Below, one piece after another: positions 38,015 to 48,036 of a DNA stretch of 64,000 nucleotides (its first letter is position 1; each line of letters starts with the position of its first letter). The notes under the pieces are model-generated. The model did no database searches. It was not told the DNA's origin and saw only the letters and a list, made by a program, of their open reading frames with translations. The position numbers were made by a program, and so were the translations under genes. Source of the stretch: Candidatus Methylophosphatis haderslevensis (GTDB taxonomy: Bacteria > Pseudomonadota > Gammaproteobacteria > Burkholderiales > Rhodocyclaceae); the NCBI GenBank assembly GCA_016711925.1, contig JADJSA010000018.1, forward strand, positions 310,001 to 374,000, read 5' to 3'.

Positions 38015-38812
38015 CTATTCCGCGCGGTCGGGCCGGGGGGGCGTCGGGGCGAACTCGACGAAGATGTCGCGGGCGCTGGTGTAGAAGCTCGCGAACAGCG
38101 TCGGCAGGAACACGAACACCAGCGCCAGCAGGACGACCACGCTCAACAGGCTGATGGCCGACTCCGAAGCCGCAGCGGCCGCACCGAGGATGATGCCCGG
38201 CACCACCGCGCTGATCAGCATCACACCGACGCCATAAACCAGAAACGGCCGCCAGTTGGTCATGCAGGCAAAGAAGCTGAAGAACAGCGCCTTGCCCGCC
38301 GGCATTTCCGCCCAGGCTGCGAGCAGCGGCGCGAACCAATACGCCAGCATCACCGGCATGAACAGAACCAGCACGAGTTCCAGCGCGGCTATCAGGTTGC
38401 TTTCGGCGAAGGTTTCGAGCGAAACCTTCTGTCCCTTCATCATGGTCTGCCACAGCAGGCCGCCGTCGACCAGAGTGCTGAGGCCGAACACCGTCAGAGT
38501 GGCCAGCAGATAGATCGCCCCCAGGCGCAACAGGCTCGGCAGGTTGAGTCGGAATCCGGAGAAAATCAGATCGAAGCCGCCTCTTTCGCCGCGATCGATG
38601 GCGCGGCATCCGTTGGCCACACCCACCGACAAGGCGGGCATGGCCAGCGAAGCCGCCACCTGGCCCACCAGAGGAAACACGCCGATCGCTGCCAGCAGAA
38701 ACCAGTAGGCGATGACCAGAAAGGTGATCAGCGGCGGGTTGCGCCTGAACAGCGCGAACCCCTCGACGATCCATGCCCAGCCGCGCGAGGCCGGCAGCCG
38801 CCTAGCCTGCAT
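38015..38812 (-). CDS. BPSS1780-family membrane protein (1)
   Basis: A 265-aa integral membrane protein with about six hydrophobic segments. The opening WAWIVEGFALFRRNPPLITFLVIAYWFLL matches the BPSS1780 family seen in betaproteobacteria, as does the paralogue just upstream. Conserved charge-rich loops (GCRAIDRGERGGFDLIFSGF) separate the helices. The function is unknown. It lies 20 bp after the related gene and 4 bp before nadD. Confidence 0.82.
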   Translation of the reverse strand: MQARRLPASRGWAWIVEGFALFRRNPPLITFLVIAYWFLLAAIGVFPLVGQVAASLAMPALSVGVANGCRAIDRGERGGFDLIFSGFRLNLPSLLRLGAIYLLATLTVFGLSTLVDGGLLWQTMMKGQKVSLETFAESNLIAALELVLVLFMPVMLAYWFAPLLAAWAEMPAGKALFFSFFACMTNWRPFLVYGVGVMLISAVVPGIILGAAAAASESAISLLSVVVLLALVFVFLPTLFASFYTSARDIFVEFAPTPPRPDRAE

Positions 38813-38832
38813 GGCGCTTCATCGGCCGGCCT

Positions 38833-39573
38833 TCAGGCATACACGTCGAGGTAGGACGCATAGGCCGCGCCGATCATCACCGGCGCGAGGACGATCAGGC
38901 CCAGCCCCATCGGCAGCATGGCGATAAAGCCGGCGACCGTGGCCAGTATGCCGAACACGAGAAAGACGATGAAATTCTGCAGGCAGGCACCCAGACTGGC
39001 TTTCATCGCGTCGAACGGTGCCAGGCCGCGCAACACGACCAGCGCCGGGGCGAACCAGAACGCCATGCCCAGCAGTACCGACAGCGCAAACCAGACCAGC
39101 AGCCCAAGGGCCATGCTGCCCGCCGCAAGGCTCGCGCCGGACCAACCCTGGGCGATCGCGCCGCCCAGCGCACCGCCGCTGCCGATCAGCAAGGCAGCGC
39201 CGAAAGCCAGCAGGCCGCCGGCCGCATACAGCACCCCGACCACCGCGAGCGATGCGCCGTGGCTTTGAAAACCCGCAAGCAGGTGGTCGATGCGCAGTTC
39301 GCCGCCCTCGCTGAGCGACTTGCAGCCCAGTACCAATCCGCCGCCGGCGACAGGCATCGCCAGCAGCACGGCCAACTGGCCGAGCAGCGGAATCATGCTC
39401 AACACGAAGAGGGTGACCAGCATGATGACGGAGATGGCGATCCAGATGCCCGGATTCTTGAGGAACAGGTTCCAGCCGGCCTTGAACCATTCGACGCTGC
39501 GGCCGGCATCGACGGTACGCGCGACCGGCGCCAGGGGCACTACCGAGCTGCCGGACGGGACTGCTTCAACCAT
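38833..39573 (-). CDS. BPSS1780-family membrane protein (2)
   Basis: A 246-aa integral membrane protein related to the gene immediately downstream, with WFKAGWNLFLKNPGIWIAISVIMLVTLFV after a 28-residue soluble N-terminus and CKSLSEGGELRIDHLLAGFQ in the first loop. The two probably arose by duplication. The function is unknown. It begins a five- or six-gene minus-strand unit running through nadD to maf. Confidence 0.82.
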   Translation of the reverse strand: MVEAVPSGSSVVPLAPVARTVDAGRSVEWFKAGWNLFLKNPGIWIAISVIMLVTLFVLSMIPLLGQLAVLLAMPVAGGGLVLGCKSLSEGGELRIDHLLAGFQSHGASLAVVGVLYAAGGLLAFGAALLIGSGGALGGAIAQGWSGASLAAGSMALGLLVWFALSVLLGMAFWFAPALVVLRGLAPFDAMKASLGACLQNFIVFLVFGILATVAGFIAMLPMGLGLIVLAPVMIGAAYASYLDVYA

Positions 39574-39659
39574 GCTTGCGACTCCGCTTGCTCATAGGGG
39601 TAGGGAAGTGCGGGAATGCGCGCTACGCCGGACCATGCTATCCGATGGGTAGCAACAAT

Positions 39660-40619
39660 TCAAACCGCCCACGGCACGGCGTCACCGGCCGCCACGCGCA
39701 GCCGCAGGATGTCGCGGAAGCGCGTCGGATCGTGCGCGTTGACGATCTCGCCCGGCCGCGGCAGATGGTAGTCGTGCACCCGCGACAGCCAGAATCGCAG
39801 CGCCGCCCCGCGCAGCATGGTCGGCCAAGCACAGCGCTCCGCTTCACTCAACGGCCGCTCTGCCTGGTAAGCCGCCAGCAGTGCCTGGGCGCGCTCGTCG
39901 TCCAGTTCTCCGCTCGCATCCGAACACCAGTCGTTTACCGTGACGGCGACGTCGAACAGCAGAACGTCGTTGCCGGCGAAGTAAAAGTCGATGATGCCGC
40001 CGACGCGCGGCATGCCGGCGGTGCTCTCGAACAGACAGTTGTCGCGGAACAGGTCGGCATGCACCACGCCGCGCGGCAACTGGTCGAGGCGGTGGCTGTC
40101 CTGAAAGCGCAGTTCCTCGCGCAGCATGGCCTGTTCATCGGGTGCCAGAAAGGGCATCACCTGCGGGGCGGTGTCGTGCCACCAGCGCGGACCACGCGGA
40201 TTGTCGAGCCGGCGGCCATACGACTGCCCGGCGATATGCATGTCGGCGAGGATGGCGCCGATCGCCGCGCAGTGTGAAACGCTCGGCGCCATCTCGGAGG
40301 CGCCGGCAAGGCGCGAGACGATTGCCGCCGGCTTGCCGTTGAGCTGACCCAGAATTTCGCTGTCGCGGTCGGCGATCGGTGCCGGGCACGGTATGCCGTG
40401 CCGTGCCAGATGCGCCATCAGGTGAATATAGAACGGAAGTTCGCTGCGCGTGAGCTTCTCGAACAGCGTCAGCACGTATTGGCCGTGGGTGGTGGTGAGA
40501 AAGTAATTGCTGTTCTCGACACCCGACGAAATGCCCTTGAGTTCGAGCGCCGTGCCGATCGAGTAATTCTTCAGCCAGATGGCGAGTTGCTCTTGGGTGA
40601 CGGGCGTATAGACGGCCAT
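39660..40619 (-). CDS. thrB: Homoserine kinase (type II, ThrB2)
   Basis: Phosphorylates homoserine in threonine synthesis. The 319-aa product belongs to the aminoglycoside phosphotransferase-like group rather than the GHMP kinases. It starts MAVYTPVTQEQLAIWLKNYSIG, has the lid FLTTTHGQYVLTLFEK and the catalytic loop VVHADLFRDNCLF, followed by IIDFYFAGND, the DFG-like Asp. It is followed upstream on the same strand by the DUF2782 gene. Confidence 0.92.
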   Translation of the reverse strand: MAVYTPVTQEQLAIWLKNYSIGTALELKGISSGVENSNYFLTTTHGQYVLTLFEKLTRSELPFYIHLMAHLARHGIPCPAPIADRDSEILGQLNGKPAAIVSRLAGASEMAPSVSHCAAIGAILADMHIAGQSYGRRLDNPRGPRWWHDTAPQVMPFLAPDEQAMLREELRFQDSHRLDQLPRGVVHADLFRDNCLFESTAGMPRVGGIIDFYFAGNDVLLFDVAVTVNDWCSDASGELDDERAQALLAAYQAERPLSEAERCAWPTMLRGAALRFWLSRVHDYHLPRPGEIVNAHDPTRFRDILRLRVAAGDAVPWAV

Positions 40620-40697
40620 GGACGGTCAGAGGGGTGGGGCGAGAAGCGGCGTTGCGGCTGCCTCCCCGCACTTTGCCCGGTATTCACTTCGCGATTG

Positions 40698-41039
40698 CTA
40701 GAATTCCTTGGTCACCCAAAGCGGCACACGCAGGCCGCTGTCGAGGTCGTCGCGGCGCGAGAAGGTTCCGCTGCCTTTGTCGTCGATCAGGTAATACGGG
40801 CGACCGTGCGGCGGCGTGACCTTCACCATGTAGAGCTTGCCGTTGAGGCGGAATTCCTCGACCGTCTCCTCGCCGCGCTTCTTGATCGTGACCTGCGGCT
40901 CTTGCGCGCCGTCGTCGATACCTGGCGGCGGGGGCGGGGGTTCCGGGAGCGGCTCCAGGTTCGCAGGCTTTTGCGCCTGCGCATAAGTGCCGGCGGCAAA
41001 CAGCAGGCTCAGCAACAACGGGCGGGCGGGGCGGCGCAT
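40698..41039 (-). CDS. DUF2782 periplasmic protein
   Basis: A 113-aa small exported protein. The start at 41039 follows AAAGGA; an upstream TTG is less likely. A signal peptide covers residues 1-22 (RRPARPLLLSLLFAAGTYAQA). A Pro-rich stretch then leads to the DUF2782 core EVRLNGKLYMVKV-like residues (EEFRLNGKLYMVKVTPPHG), YYLIDDKGSGTFSRRDDLDSG and VPLWVTKEF. The family occurs in betaproteobacteria next to thrB and polA, with no known function. Confidence 0.85.
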   Translation of the reverse strand: MRRPARPLLLSLLFAAGTYAQAQKPANLEPLPEPPPPPPGIDDGAQEPQVTIKKRGEETVEEFRLNGKLYMVKVTPPHGRPYYLIDDKGSGTFSRRDDLDSGLRVPLWVTKEF

Positions 41040-41109
41040 TGGCAATTCCTTTTGCGTGAAGCGCAATTCTATCAAAGACCCGCTGTCCGAATTTCCGGTT
41101 CGCCAACCG

Positions 41110-41841
41110 CTACAGGTTGAGCATCAGTTCGTGTTCGTCGGGAAGCGGCGCGAAGCCGCGACGCTCGTAGAACTTGAAGATGTGTTCGACCACGTCCTCG
41201 GGTCGATCGATGAGCTGGACTAGGTCGATGTCCTGCGGATCGATCATGCCTTCGCCGACCAGCCGTTCGCGAAACCAGTCGATGAGCCCGCGCCAGAACG
41301 GCGTGTGCACCAAGATGATCGGTATCTTGCGGCTCTTGGCGGTCTGCACCAGCGTCAGCGCCTCGAACAGTTCGTCGAGCGTGCCGAAGCCGCCCGGCAG
41401 CACCACATAGGCGGTGGCGAACTTGACGAACATGGATTTGCGGGCGAAGAAGTGCTGGAACGTCTGCGAGATGTCCTGGTAGGGGTTCGACCCCTGTTCC
41501 ATCGGCAACTGGATATTCAGACCGACCGATGGCGACTTGCCGAAATAGGCGCCCTTGTTGGCCGCCTCCATGATGCCCGGGCCGCCGCCCGAGATCACCG
41601 CGAACCCCGAATCCGACAGCAATCGCGCAATGCGTTCGGCGAGCATGTAATAGGCCGAATCGGGTGGGGTTCGCGCGCTGCCGAATATGCTGACTGCCGG
41701 GCGAATCGCCGCCAGCCGCTCGGTCGCCTCGACGAACTCTGCCATAATGCCAAAAATGCGCCACGCCTCGCGCGCACTGCTGAGCGACTGCGCCGTCCCG
41801 GGCGCCACGACCTTCGGAAGTTTCTCTTTTGCGGTCATCAT
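41110..41841 (-). CDS. LOG-family Rossmann-fold protein (TIGR00730)
   Basis: A 243-aa protein of the 'lysine decarboxylase-like' LOG group, many of which are nucleoside 5'-monophosphate phosphoribohydrolases. Both signature motifs are present: SGGGPGIMEAANKGAY (about residues 87-102) and VLPGGFGTLDELFEALT (about 150-166). The family makes free cytokinin-type bases in plants and some bacteria; in most bacteria its role is unclear. It is divergent from polA with 76 bp between them. Confidence 0.9.
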   Translation of the reverse strand: MMTAKEKLPKVVAPGTAQSLSSAREAWRIFGIMAEFVEATERLAAIRPAVSIFGSARTPPDSAYYMLAERIARLLSDSGFAVISGGGPGIMEAANKGAYFGKSPSVGLNIQLPMEQGSNPYQDISQTFQHFFARKSMFVKFATAYVVLPGGFGTLDELFEALTLVQTAKSRKIPIILVHTPFWRGLIDWFRERLVGEGMIDPQDIDLVQLIDRPEDVVEHIFKFYERRGFAPLPDEHELMLNL

Positions 41842-41917
41842 GAAATGTGCGGATTTTGAATCTGTGTACGCCGTACCGGTGCGCGGCGCAACCCGCGACT
41901 GCGCGGATTTTGTCTGA

Positions 41918-44662
41918 ATGATGCCGCCGATGCTGCTGCTGGTCGATGGGTCGTCGTATCTGTACCGCGCATTTCACGCATTGCCCGATCTGCGCAATTC
42001 GCGCGGCGAACCTACCGGCGCAGTCAGGGGTGTGCTCAGCATGCTACGCCGGCTGGTTTCCGACTACAAGGCGCAGTACCGGGCGTGCGTATTCGATGCA
42101 AAGGGCAAAACCTTTCGCAACGACCTGTATCCGGCTTACAAGGCGAACCGACCGCCGATGCCGGACGATCTGGCGCGGCAGATCGAACCGCTGCATGCCG
42201 CCATCAAGGCCCTGGGCTGGCCGTTGCTGATGCTCGACGGTGTCGAAGCCGACGATGTGATCGGCACCCTGGCGTGCGAGGCCGTTGCCAACGGCATGGA
42301 GTGCGTGATCTCGACCGGCGACAAGGATCTGGCGCAACTGGTCGGTCCACGGGTGCGGCTGATCAATACCATGAGCAACGAGTTGCTCGACGAGGCGGGC
42401 GTGCTCGCCAAGTTCGGTGTCGAGCCTGCGCGCATCGTGGATTACCTGTCGCTGGTTGGCGATGCCGTCGACAACGTGCCGGGAGTGAACAAGGTCGGTC
42501 CCAAGACCGCAGTCAAATGGTTGCAGCAGTTCGGCACGCTGGATCAGGTGATGGCGCATGCCGCCGAAATCGGCGGCGCGGTCGGCGAGAATCTGCGCCA
42601 CGCGCTGGCGTTCCTTCCGCTCGGCCGCAAGCTGGTCACGATTGCCTGCGACGTCCCGCTGCCGGTGCATGTCTTTCAACTCGAACCGGCGGCGCCGGAC
42701 GGCGCGCGGTTGCGTGAGCTGTACGGCCGTCTGGAGTTCAAGACTTGGCTGCGCGAGGTGCAGGCCGGGACGCACGCCGAGGACGCGTCGGACTCCGCGT
42801 CCGTTGAGTTGTCGGTCGAAGAGGATGGGCCGGCACGGCCGGACGACGGCTCGCACCGGCGCGCCTACGAATGCATCCTCGCTCCGGCGCAACTGGACGA
42901 TTGGCTGGGGCGCATCGAGCGGGCTGAACTGGTCGCGCTCGATACCGAGACCGACAGCCTAGATCCACTGACCGCCAATCTGGTCGGCATATCGTTCGCG
43001 GTCGCGCCGGGCGAGGCGGCCTACCTGCCGCTGCGCCACGCCGGCCCCGCTGCGCCGGCGCAACTGGCGTTCGACGCTACGCTCGCGCGCCTGCGGCCGT
43101 GGCTGGAATCGGACAAGGCGGCGAAGGTCGGCCAGAACCTCAAGTACGACATGCATGTGTTCGCCAATGCCGGCATCGGCGTGCGTGGTGTCGCTCACGA
43201 CACGCTGCTCGAGTCCTACATTCTGGAATCCGACAAGGGACACGACCTCGATACGCTGTCTCAGCGGCACCTTGGCATCACCACCATCAAATATGCGGAG
43301 GTGGCCGGCAAGGGTGCCGGGCAGATCGGCTTCGCGCAGGTAGATGTCGCGCGCGCCACAGAGTATTCGGCTGAGGATTCCGACATTGCGTTGCGGCTGC
43401 ACCATGCGCTACACGGCCGGCTGCGCAGCGAAGCGCGGCTCGAAGCGCTTTACCGCGACATCGAAATGCCGGTGCTCGACATCCTGTTCCAGATGGAGCG
43501 CACCGGCGTGCTGATCGATTCGGCGGCACTGGGTCGGCAAAGCCACGAACTCGGCAAGAAGATGATGGAGGTCGAGCAGGCGGCCCACGCCGCGGCGAAG
43601 CAGCCGTTCAACTTGAATTCGCCCAAGCAGATTCAGGAGATCCTGTTCGAGCGCGAAAAGCTCCCGGTGGTGAAGAAGACGCCGTCCGGCGCTCCGTCGA
43701 CCGATGAAGAAGTGCTCCAGCAGCTGGCGCTCGACTATCCGCTGCCCAAGCTGATCCTCGAATACCGCACGCTGGCGAAACTCAAGAGCACCTACACCGA
43801 CAAGTTGCCGCGCATGGTGAATGCGCGCACCGGCCGGGTGCACACGAGCTTCTCGCAGGCGGTCGCGGTTACCGGGCGTCTCGCCAGTTCCGAACCGAAT
43901 CTGCAGAACATTCCGGTCCGCACGGCCGAAGGGCGGCGCATCCGTGCGGCATTCGTCGCGCCGCCAGGCTGGCGCATCGTCTCGGCCGACTACTCGCAGA
44001 TCGAGCTGCGCATCATGGCGCACCTGTCGGGCGACGAACGACTGCTCGATGCCTTCGCCAAGGGTGAGGACGTACACCGTGCCACGGCCGCCGAAATTTT
44101 CGCTGCGACGCCCGCAGAGATCACCAGCGAACAGCGCCGCTATGCCAAAGTGATCAACTTCGGCCTCATCTACGGCATGAGCGCCTTCGGCCTGGCGCGC
44201 GAACTGGGTCTGGAGCGAGGCGCCGCGCAGGCCTACATCCAGCGCTATTTCGCGCGCTACCCGGGCGTCAAACGCTACATGGATGCAACGCGCGAATCGG
44301 CGCGCAGCAAGGGCTACGTCGAAACCGTATTCGGCCGCCGCCTGTGGATGCCGGAGATCCGCAGCAGCAACGCGGGCCGCCGGCAGGGCGCAGAACGCGC
44401 CGCCATTAATGCGCCGATGCAGGGCACCGCGGCCGATCTGGTCAAGTTGGCGATGATTGCAGTGGCCGACTGGCTCGCAGCAAACGGGCGGCAGTCACGC
44501 CTGGTGCTGCAGGTTCATGACGAACTGGTTCTCGAAGTGCCGCAGGGCGAACTCGAAAGCATCCGCGACAGTCTGCCTGGTCTGATGGGCGATGTGGCGC
44601 AGCTGGCCGTGCCCTTGCTGGTGGAAGTCGGCGTCGGCGACAACTGGGACGAGGCGCACTGA
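41918..44662 (+). CDS. polA: DNA polymerase I
   Basis: Fills gaps and removes RNA primers in replication and repair. The 914-aa product has all three domains: a 5'-3' exonuclease (about 1-290; LLLVDGSSYLYRAFHA and DGVEADDVIGTLA), a 3'-5' exonuclease with LVALDTETDSLDP (about 330-510), and a polymerase with motif A SADYSQIELRIMAHLSGD, the O-helix RRYAKVINFGLIYGMS and motif C VHDELVLEVP. Nothing is missing. It is convergent with the lipopolysaccharide cluster, 37 bp away. Confidence 0.97.
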   Translation: MMPPMLLLVDGSSYLYRAFHALPDLRNSRGEPTGAVRGVLSMLRRLVSDYKAQYRACVFDAKGKTFRNDLYPAYKANRPPMPDDLARQIEPLHAAIKALGWPLLMLDGVEADDVIGTLACEAVANGMECVISTGDKDLAQLVGPRVRLINTMSNELLDEAGVLAKFGVEPARIVDYLSLVGDAVDNVPGVNKVGPKTAVKWLQQFGTLDQVMAHAAEIGGAVGENLRHALAFLPLGRKLVTIACDVPLPVHVFQLEPAAPDGARLRELYGRLEFKTWLREVQAGTHAEDASDSASVELSVEEDGPARPDDGSHRRAYECILAPAQLDDWLGRIERAELVALDTETDSLDPLTANLVGISFAVAPGEAAYLPLRHAGPAAPAQLAFDATLARLRPWLESDKAAKVGQNLKYDMHVFANAGIGVRGVAHDTLLESYILESDKGHDLDTLSQRHLGITTIKYAEVAGKGAGQIGFAQVDVARATEYSAEDSDIALRLHHALHGRLRSEARLEALYRDIEMPVLDILFQMERTGVLIDSAALGRQSHELGKKMMEVEQAAHAAAKQPFNLNSPKQIQEILFEREKLPVVKKTPSGAPSTDEEVLQQLALDYPLPKLILEYRTLAKLKSTYTDKLPRMVNARTGRVHTSFSQAVAVTGRLASSEPNLQNIPVRTAEGRRIRAAFVAPPGWRIVSADYSQIELRIMAHLSGDERLLDAFAKGEDVHRATAAEIFAATPAEITSEQRRYAKVINFGLIYGMSAFGLARELGLERGAAQAYIQRYFARYPGVKRYMDATRESARSKGYVETVFGRRLWMPEIRSSNAGRRQGAERAAINAPMQGTAADLVKLAMIAVADWLAANGRQSRLVLQVHDELVLEVPQGELESIRDSLPGLMGDVAQLAVPLLVEVGVGDNWDEAH

Positions 44663-44699
44663 GCGACCCTCGTAAGGCAAGGCTGGCGGCGGCGGCAGA

Positions 44700-45944
44700 C
44701 TATCGAGCTGCGGCCGATTGTGATGAGCCCGCCGCCATAGATGGCAGGCTGTCGATTCTTCGCATTCCAGTGCCCAGCGCCATTCCGGCAAGCGACCAGA
44801 ACAGCAGCGCGTTTTCGCGCACGATCGTGTCGTCGGCCAGGCTGCGAACAAACATGCAGGCAAGCAGCGCAAGGCCGAAGGCGCCGAGCGAGCGGACAAG
44901 CGAGTCTTGCTGGCGCACCAGGCGCAAGAAGGCCGAACAGAGCGCCAGCAGCATCAGGCAATAGGCGGCCAGCCCCGGGATTCCTCCCGATATCACCTGG
45001 TTGAGGAACACGTTGTGGGCATGCCACGCAAGCTCGTTGCCGATGTTCGCGCGGAAGTCCTTGCGCAGTATGCCGCGGCCGTAGCCGAATCCGGTGAGGG
45101 GGCGGTCAGTGGCGCGCTGCAGCGCGTATTTCCAGATCGGAACCCGCTCGTCGTTGATCACCGTAGTCACCACGCCTTGGGCCGCAGACTGTTCGCTGCG
45201 CCGGATTTTGGTGGTCAAAAAGAATTGCGTCGTGCTGATCGCCGCAATCAGCACGACGAGCAGCGCGCCGACCAGACGATTGCGCGGTGTCTGCAACCGT
45301 TTCGCGTTGCAGGCCAGGAGATAGACGATCGCTGCCGCGCCGAGCGCGGGCCACATCGTGCGATTGAGCGTTAGGGTGGCGGCGATCAGCCCCAGCGCCA
45401 GTACCAGCCAGGCAAACAGCGGCGGTGCGAGCGCCAGGCGACGATTGGTCAATACCAGCATGAATGCCACGCTGGCTAGAGAAATGGTTGTGCTGAAGGC
45501 ATTGCGGTCGCCGATGCCGATCGACTTGCCGGTCAGCCAATCATCCGCTCGAACAAAATTGACGATGGCAAAGGCCGACGCCACGCCGACGCCGGCGAGA
45601 AGCGCAAACATCAGACGGCGGATGTCGTGTTCGGTACGGCCAAGCGCGTAGAAGCTGAAGTAGGCTGCCATCGCGTAGCCGATCTCGTTGATGACTTCGC
45701 CGCTCGAATACTCGCGATCGACGCTCCACGCCAGCGACGCGACGGCGATTGCCGCCCACAGCGCCAGGAATCCTCTCGCCGGAAGCGGCGGATGCGACTC
45801 GCGCATCCACGCGCGCAGGGCGATGCCAAGCGTCAGCGCGAGCAGCAGCAGCCGCAATGCGATGGTGTGCGTGAGCGGCAGAATCGCGATCAGCAGACAG
45901 GCCGGTAAAAGGGTCCGCCAGGTGCGGGACGGGATCGCGCTCAT
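44700..45944 (-). CDS. O-antigen ligase family membrane protein
   Basis: Probably transfers O-antigen or another glycan onto lipid A-core, or polymerises it, at the periplasmic face. The 414-aa product has about eleven or twelve membrane helices with a large loop holding RVPIWKYALQRATDRPLTGFGYGRG and LAWHAHNVFLNQVISGG, the Wzy_C/WaaL signature whose His is catalytic. The start at 45944 overlaps the stop of the upstream glycosyltransferase gene (ATGA). It is the last gene of the minus-strand cluster. Ligase and polymerase cannot be told apart from sequence alone. Confidence 0.87.
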   Translation of the reverse strand: MSAIPSRTWRTLLPACLLIAILPLTHTIALRLLLLALTLGIALRAWMRESHPPLPARGFLALWAAIAVASLAWSVDREYSSGEVINEIGYAMAAYFSFYALGRTEHDIRRLMFALLAGVGVASAFAIVNFVRADDWLTGKSIGIGDRNAFSTTISLASVAFMLVLTNRRLALAPPLFAWLVLALGLIAATLTLNRTMWPALGAAAIVYLLACNAKRLQTPRNRLVGALLVVLIAAISTTQFFLTTKIRRSEQSAAQGVVTTVINDERVPIWKYALQRATDRPLTGFGYGRGILRKDFRANIGNELAWHAHNVFLNQVISGGIPGLAAYCLMLLALCSAFLRLVRQQDSLVRSLGAFGLALLACMFVRSLADDTIVRENALLFWSLAGMALGTGMRRIDSLPSMAAGSSQSAAAR

Positions 45945-46918
45945 CGCATGTCCCGGCTTCCGGCTGACGGCAGGGCCGCATGCTGCGCGAGAGCATGTTC
46001 GACGGCCTCGGCCACGCGTTCGACCGACAGACGCCGCACATCTTCGTAGTCGCCGACGAGCGGGCTGTGCACCAGCAGGGCGTTGGGCGAGGCCACCGCC
46101 TGCTTGAGCACGCCCTGCCGCGGGTCCGACCACAGCGACACCACCTGCAGCGGAAACTGTTCGTCCACGTAAAACACCAGCGAGAGAATGCCACTGTCAA
46201 CGGCAACGAGAATCCCGGTGCGGTTGCGCAGGATGGACAGCACTTCGGGCAGGCTGGTGGCGCCGCGCAGGTCCACGACATCGGGTCGATCGAACGCCTG
46301 CGGCTGTGCATGACCGACCAGCACCCACTGCACCGCATGCCGGTCGCCGATGCGCGCGAAAAGTTCTCGCCAGCGTTCCCACGGCCAATCCTTGACATAG
46401 CCGTAGAACTGGCCGGTCTCGGAGCTGACATGCGCGACGATCACAAACCGATCGGTGCGGATCGCCTCGAATCGATCGGCCAGCGCGTTCCATTGTGCGG
46501 GCCAGCGCAGGCGCGGCGTGAAGTTGCCGAGCGTCCGGGCCAGCCACGCGGTCGGATCCGGGCGATCCAGAACGATGTCGAACCCGCTTGGCGCAATGCG
46601 CAACGCGGCGCAACTGCGCGCGAAACCATCCCTGTCGCCGCGTGCCAGAGCCGGCCAGACCAGGACTTCGTCGACCGCTGTCATCGCAAAAGCCTGCTGC
46701 AGGTCGCTGCGCGTGATGACGCTGATATGCGCCGCGGGAAAATCGCCGCGAATGCGTTCGATCAGCGCAACCAAGCCGAGCGCGATGTCGCCCAGTCCGC
46801 GGTTCCAGTACAGCAGCACCCGCGGCGTGCCGCTGTTGCGAGCACGCCGCAGCGCGCGCTCGAAGGCGTTGCCGATCAGGCGGTCGCGTGCTCGTCCGAC
46901 GATGCGCTTGAGACTCAT
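45941..46918 (-). CDS. Glycosyltransferase family 9 protein (1)
   Basis: A 325-aa enzyme resembling heptosyltransferases. It has the N-terminal RVLLYWNRGLGDIALGLVALIERIR in place of the usual nucleotide-binding opening, DIVLDRPDPTAW, and the C-terminal acceptor region ILVAVDSGILSLVFYVDEQFP, which matches the DSG-type motif of GT9. It overlaps genes on both sides by 4 bp. The sugar and acceptor are unknown, but a core-oligosaccharide role is likely. Confidence 0.82.
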   Translation of the reverse strand: MSLKRIVGRARDRLIGNAFERALRRARNSGTPRVLLYWNRGLGDIALGLVALIERIRGDFPAAHISVITRSDLQQAFAMTAVDEVLVWPALARGDRDGFARSCAALRIAPSGFDIVLDRPDPTAWLARTLGNFTPRLRWPAQWNALADRFEAIRTDRFVIVAHVSSETGQFYGYVKDWPWERWRELFARIGDRHAVQWVLVGHAQPQAFDRPDVVDLRGATSLPEVLSILRNRTGILVAVDSGILSLVFYVDEQFPLQVVSLWSDPRQGVLKQAVASPNALLVHSPLVGDYEDVRRLSVERVAEAVEHALAQHAALPSAGSRDMR

Positions 46919-48036
46919 GTACCTTGCGCCTTGCTGTCGAGCAGCGATATCGCCTGGCGCACCACGCCATCGACATCGAGCCGGTCCATGCAGCGCGGAT
47001 GCGCGCACTCCCGCGTGCTGCGTCCGCAGCGCCGGACCCAGGCGATCTCGCGCTTGAACAACACGCGCTGATCGCGGCACTCGAAGGCCTCCTCGCCCAG
47101 TGCGACATAAGGCGAATTGCGCCAGAATCGTCCGCGCCCGCAGATCGTCGCCGAGCCCGGGCCGAACAGCGTGACTGTCCGCGTGCCGACGATGCGCCCG
47201 AGGTGCGCAATGCCGGTATCCGGACACACCAGCAGGGCAGCGTCGGCGAGCAGGTGCCAGAGTTGCGGCAGGCTCAGGCGACCGGCATAACTGCAATACC
47301 GCTGCTGCGGGTCGATCGATTCGACGATCCGCTGTTCGCCGCGCCCGCCGCTCCAGACGACACGCAGCCCCGCCTGCTCGAGCCTGCGCGCGAGCGCCAT
47401 CCACCGCTCGGGCGCCCACAGTTTCAACGGCGAACTGGCGCCGACATGCAGCACCGCATAGGGTGCGGCGGGCCTGGCGAAGGATTCCGCAGCGGGTGGC
47501 GTCCAGTCAGCGAGCGAATACGCAGGGGCCTCGCCGCCGTCGATCAAGCCGGCAACGGCGTCGCCCCAGGCGCCAGGCATGGCCGGGTAGGCGCGCAATT
47601 CGTCTACCGGCCAGCTCTTGTAGGCCGGGCGGTCACCGGCGAAGGCGACGATCCAGCGCGCGCCCATCGCCGCGGCCAGCCAGCTGAAACGGTTGTCGCC
47701 CGGAACGACGGCAAGGTCGAATCCCGGCTCGCGCCACAGTGCTCGCAGGCTGGTGCGATCCTTCGGCTCGAATGCCAGCGCCCGCACGCCGTAGGGGCGC
47801 GCCGAGTAGAGTGGCAAGAATGCTGACGACACGGTCATCGCCAGATCCGCATCCGGCCAGCGCTGCCGGATCTTGGCCAGCAGCGGTGTGAGCATCAGCG
47901 TATCGCCGAGAAGCAGGTGGTGTGCGACCAGTATGCGCCGCGGATGCGTTGGCGGGTGCCGTCGGCCGCGCGTGGCGAGGCGCGCCTGGCCGGCGCGCAC
48001 GATCGTCTCAATGCGTCCGCGCAGCCGCGACGACAT
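46915..48036 (-). CDS. Glycosyltransferase family 9 protein (heptosyltransferase-like) (2)
   Basis: A 373-aa GT9 enzyme. It shows ILVAHHLLLGDTLMLTPLLAKIRQRWPDADL, AVLHVGASSPLKLWAPERWMALARRLEQAG and LLVCPDTGIAHLGRIVGTRTVTLFGPG, closely following the WaaC/WaaF family. A Cys-rich tail (FECRDQRVLFKREIAWVRRCGRSTRECAHPRCM) is present, as in many heptosyltransferases. It overlaps the GT4 gene at its 5' end by 29 bp and the next GT9 by 4 bp, so the cluster is tightly coupled. It may add a core heptose. Confidence 0.85.
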   Translation of the reverse strand: MSSRLRGRIETIVRAGQARLATRGRRHPPTHPRRILVAHHLLLGDTLMLTPLLAKIRQRWPDADLAMTVSSAFLPLYSARPYGVRALAFEPKDRTSLRALWREPGFDLAVVPGDNRFSWLAAAMGARWIVAFAGDRPAYKSWPVDELRAYPAMPGAWGDAVAGLIDGGEAPAYSLADWTPPAAESFARPAAPYAVLHVGASSPLKLWAPERWMALARRLEQAGLRVVWSGGRGEQRIVESIDPQQRYCSYAGRLSLPQLWHLLADAALLVCPDTGIAHLGRIVGTRTVTLFGPGSATICGRGRFWRNSPYVALGEEAFECRDQRVLFKREIAWVRRCGRSTRECAHPRCMDRLDVDGVVRQAISLLDSKAQGT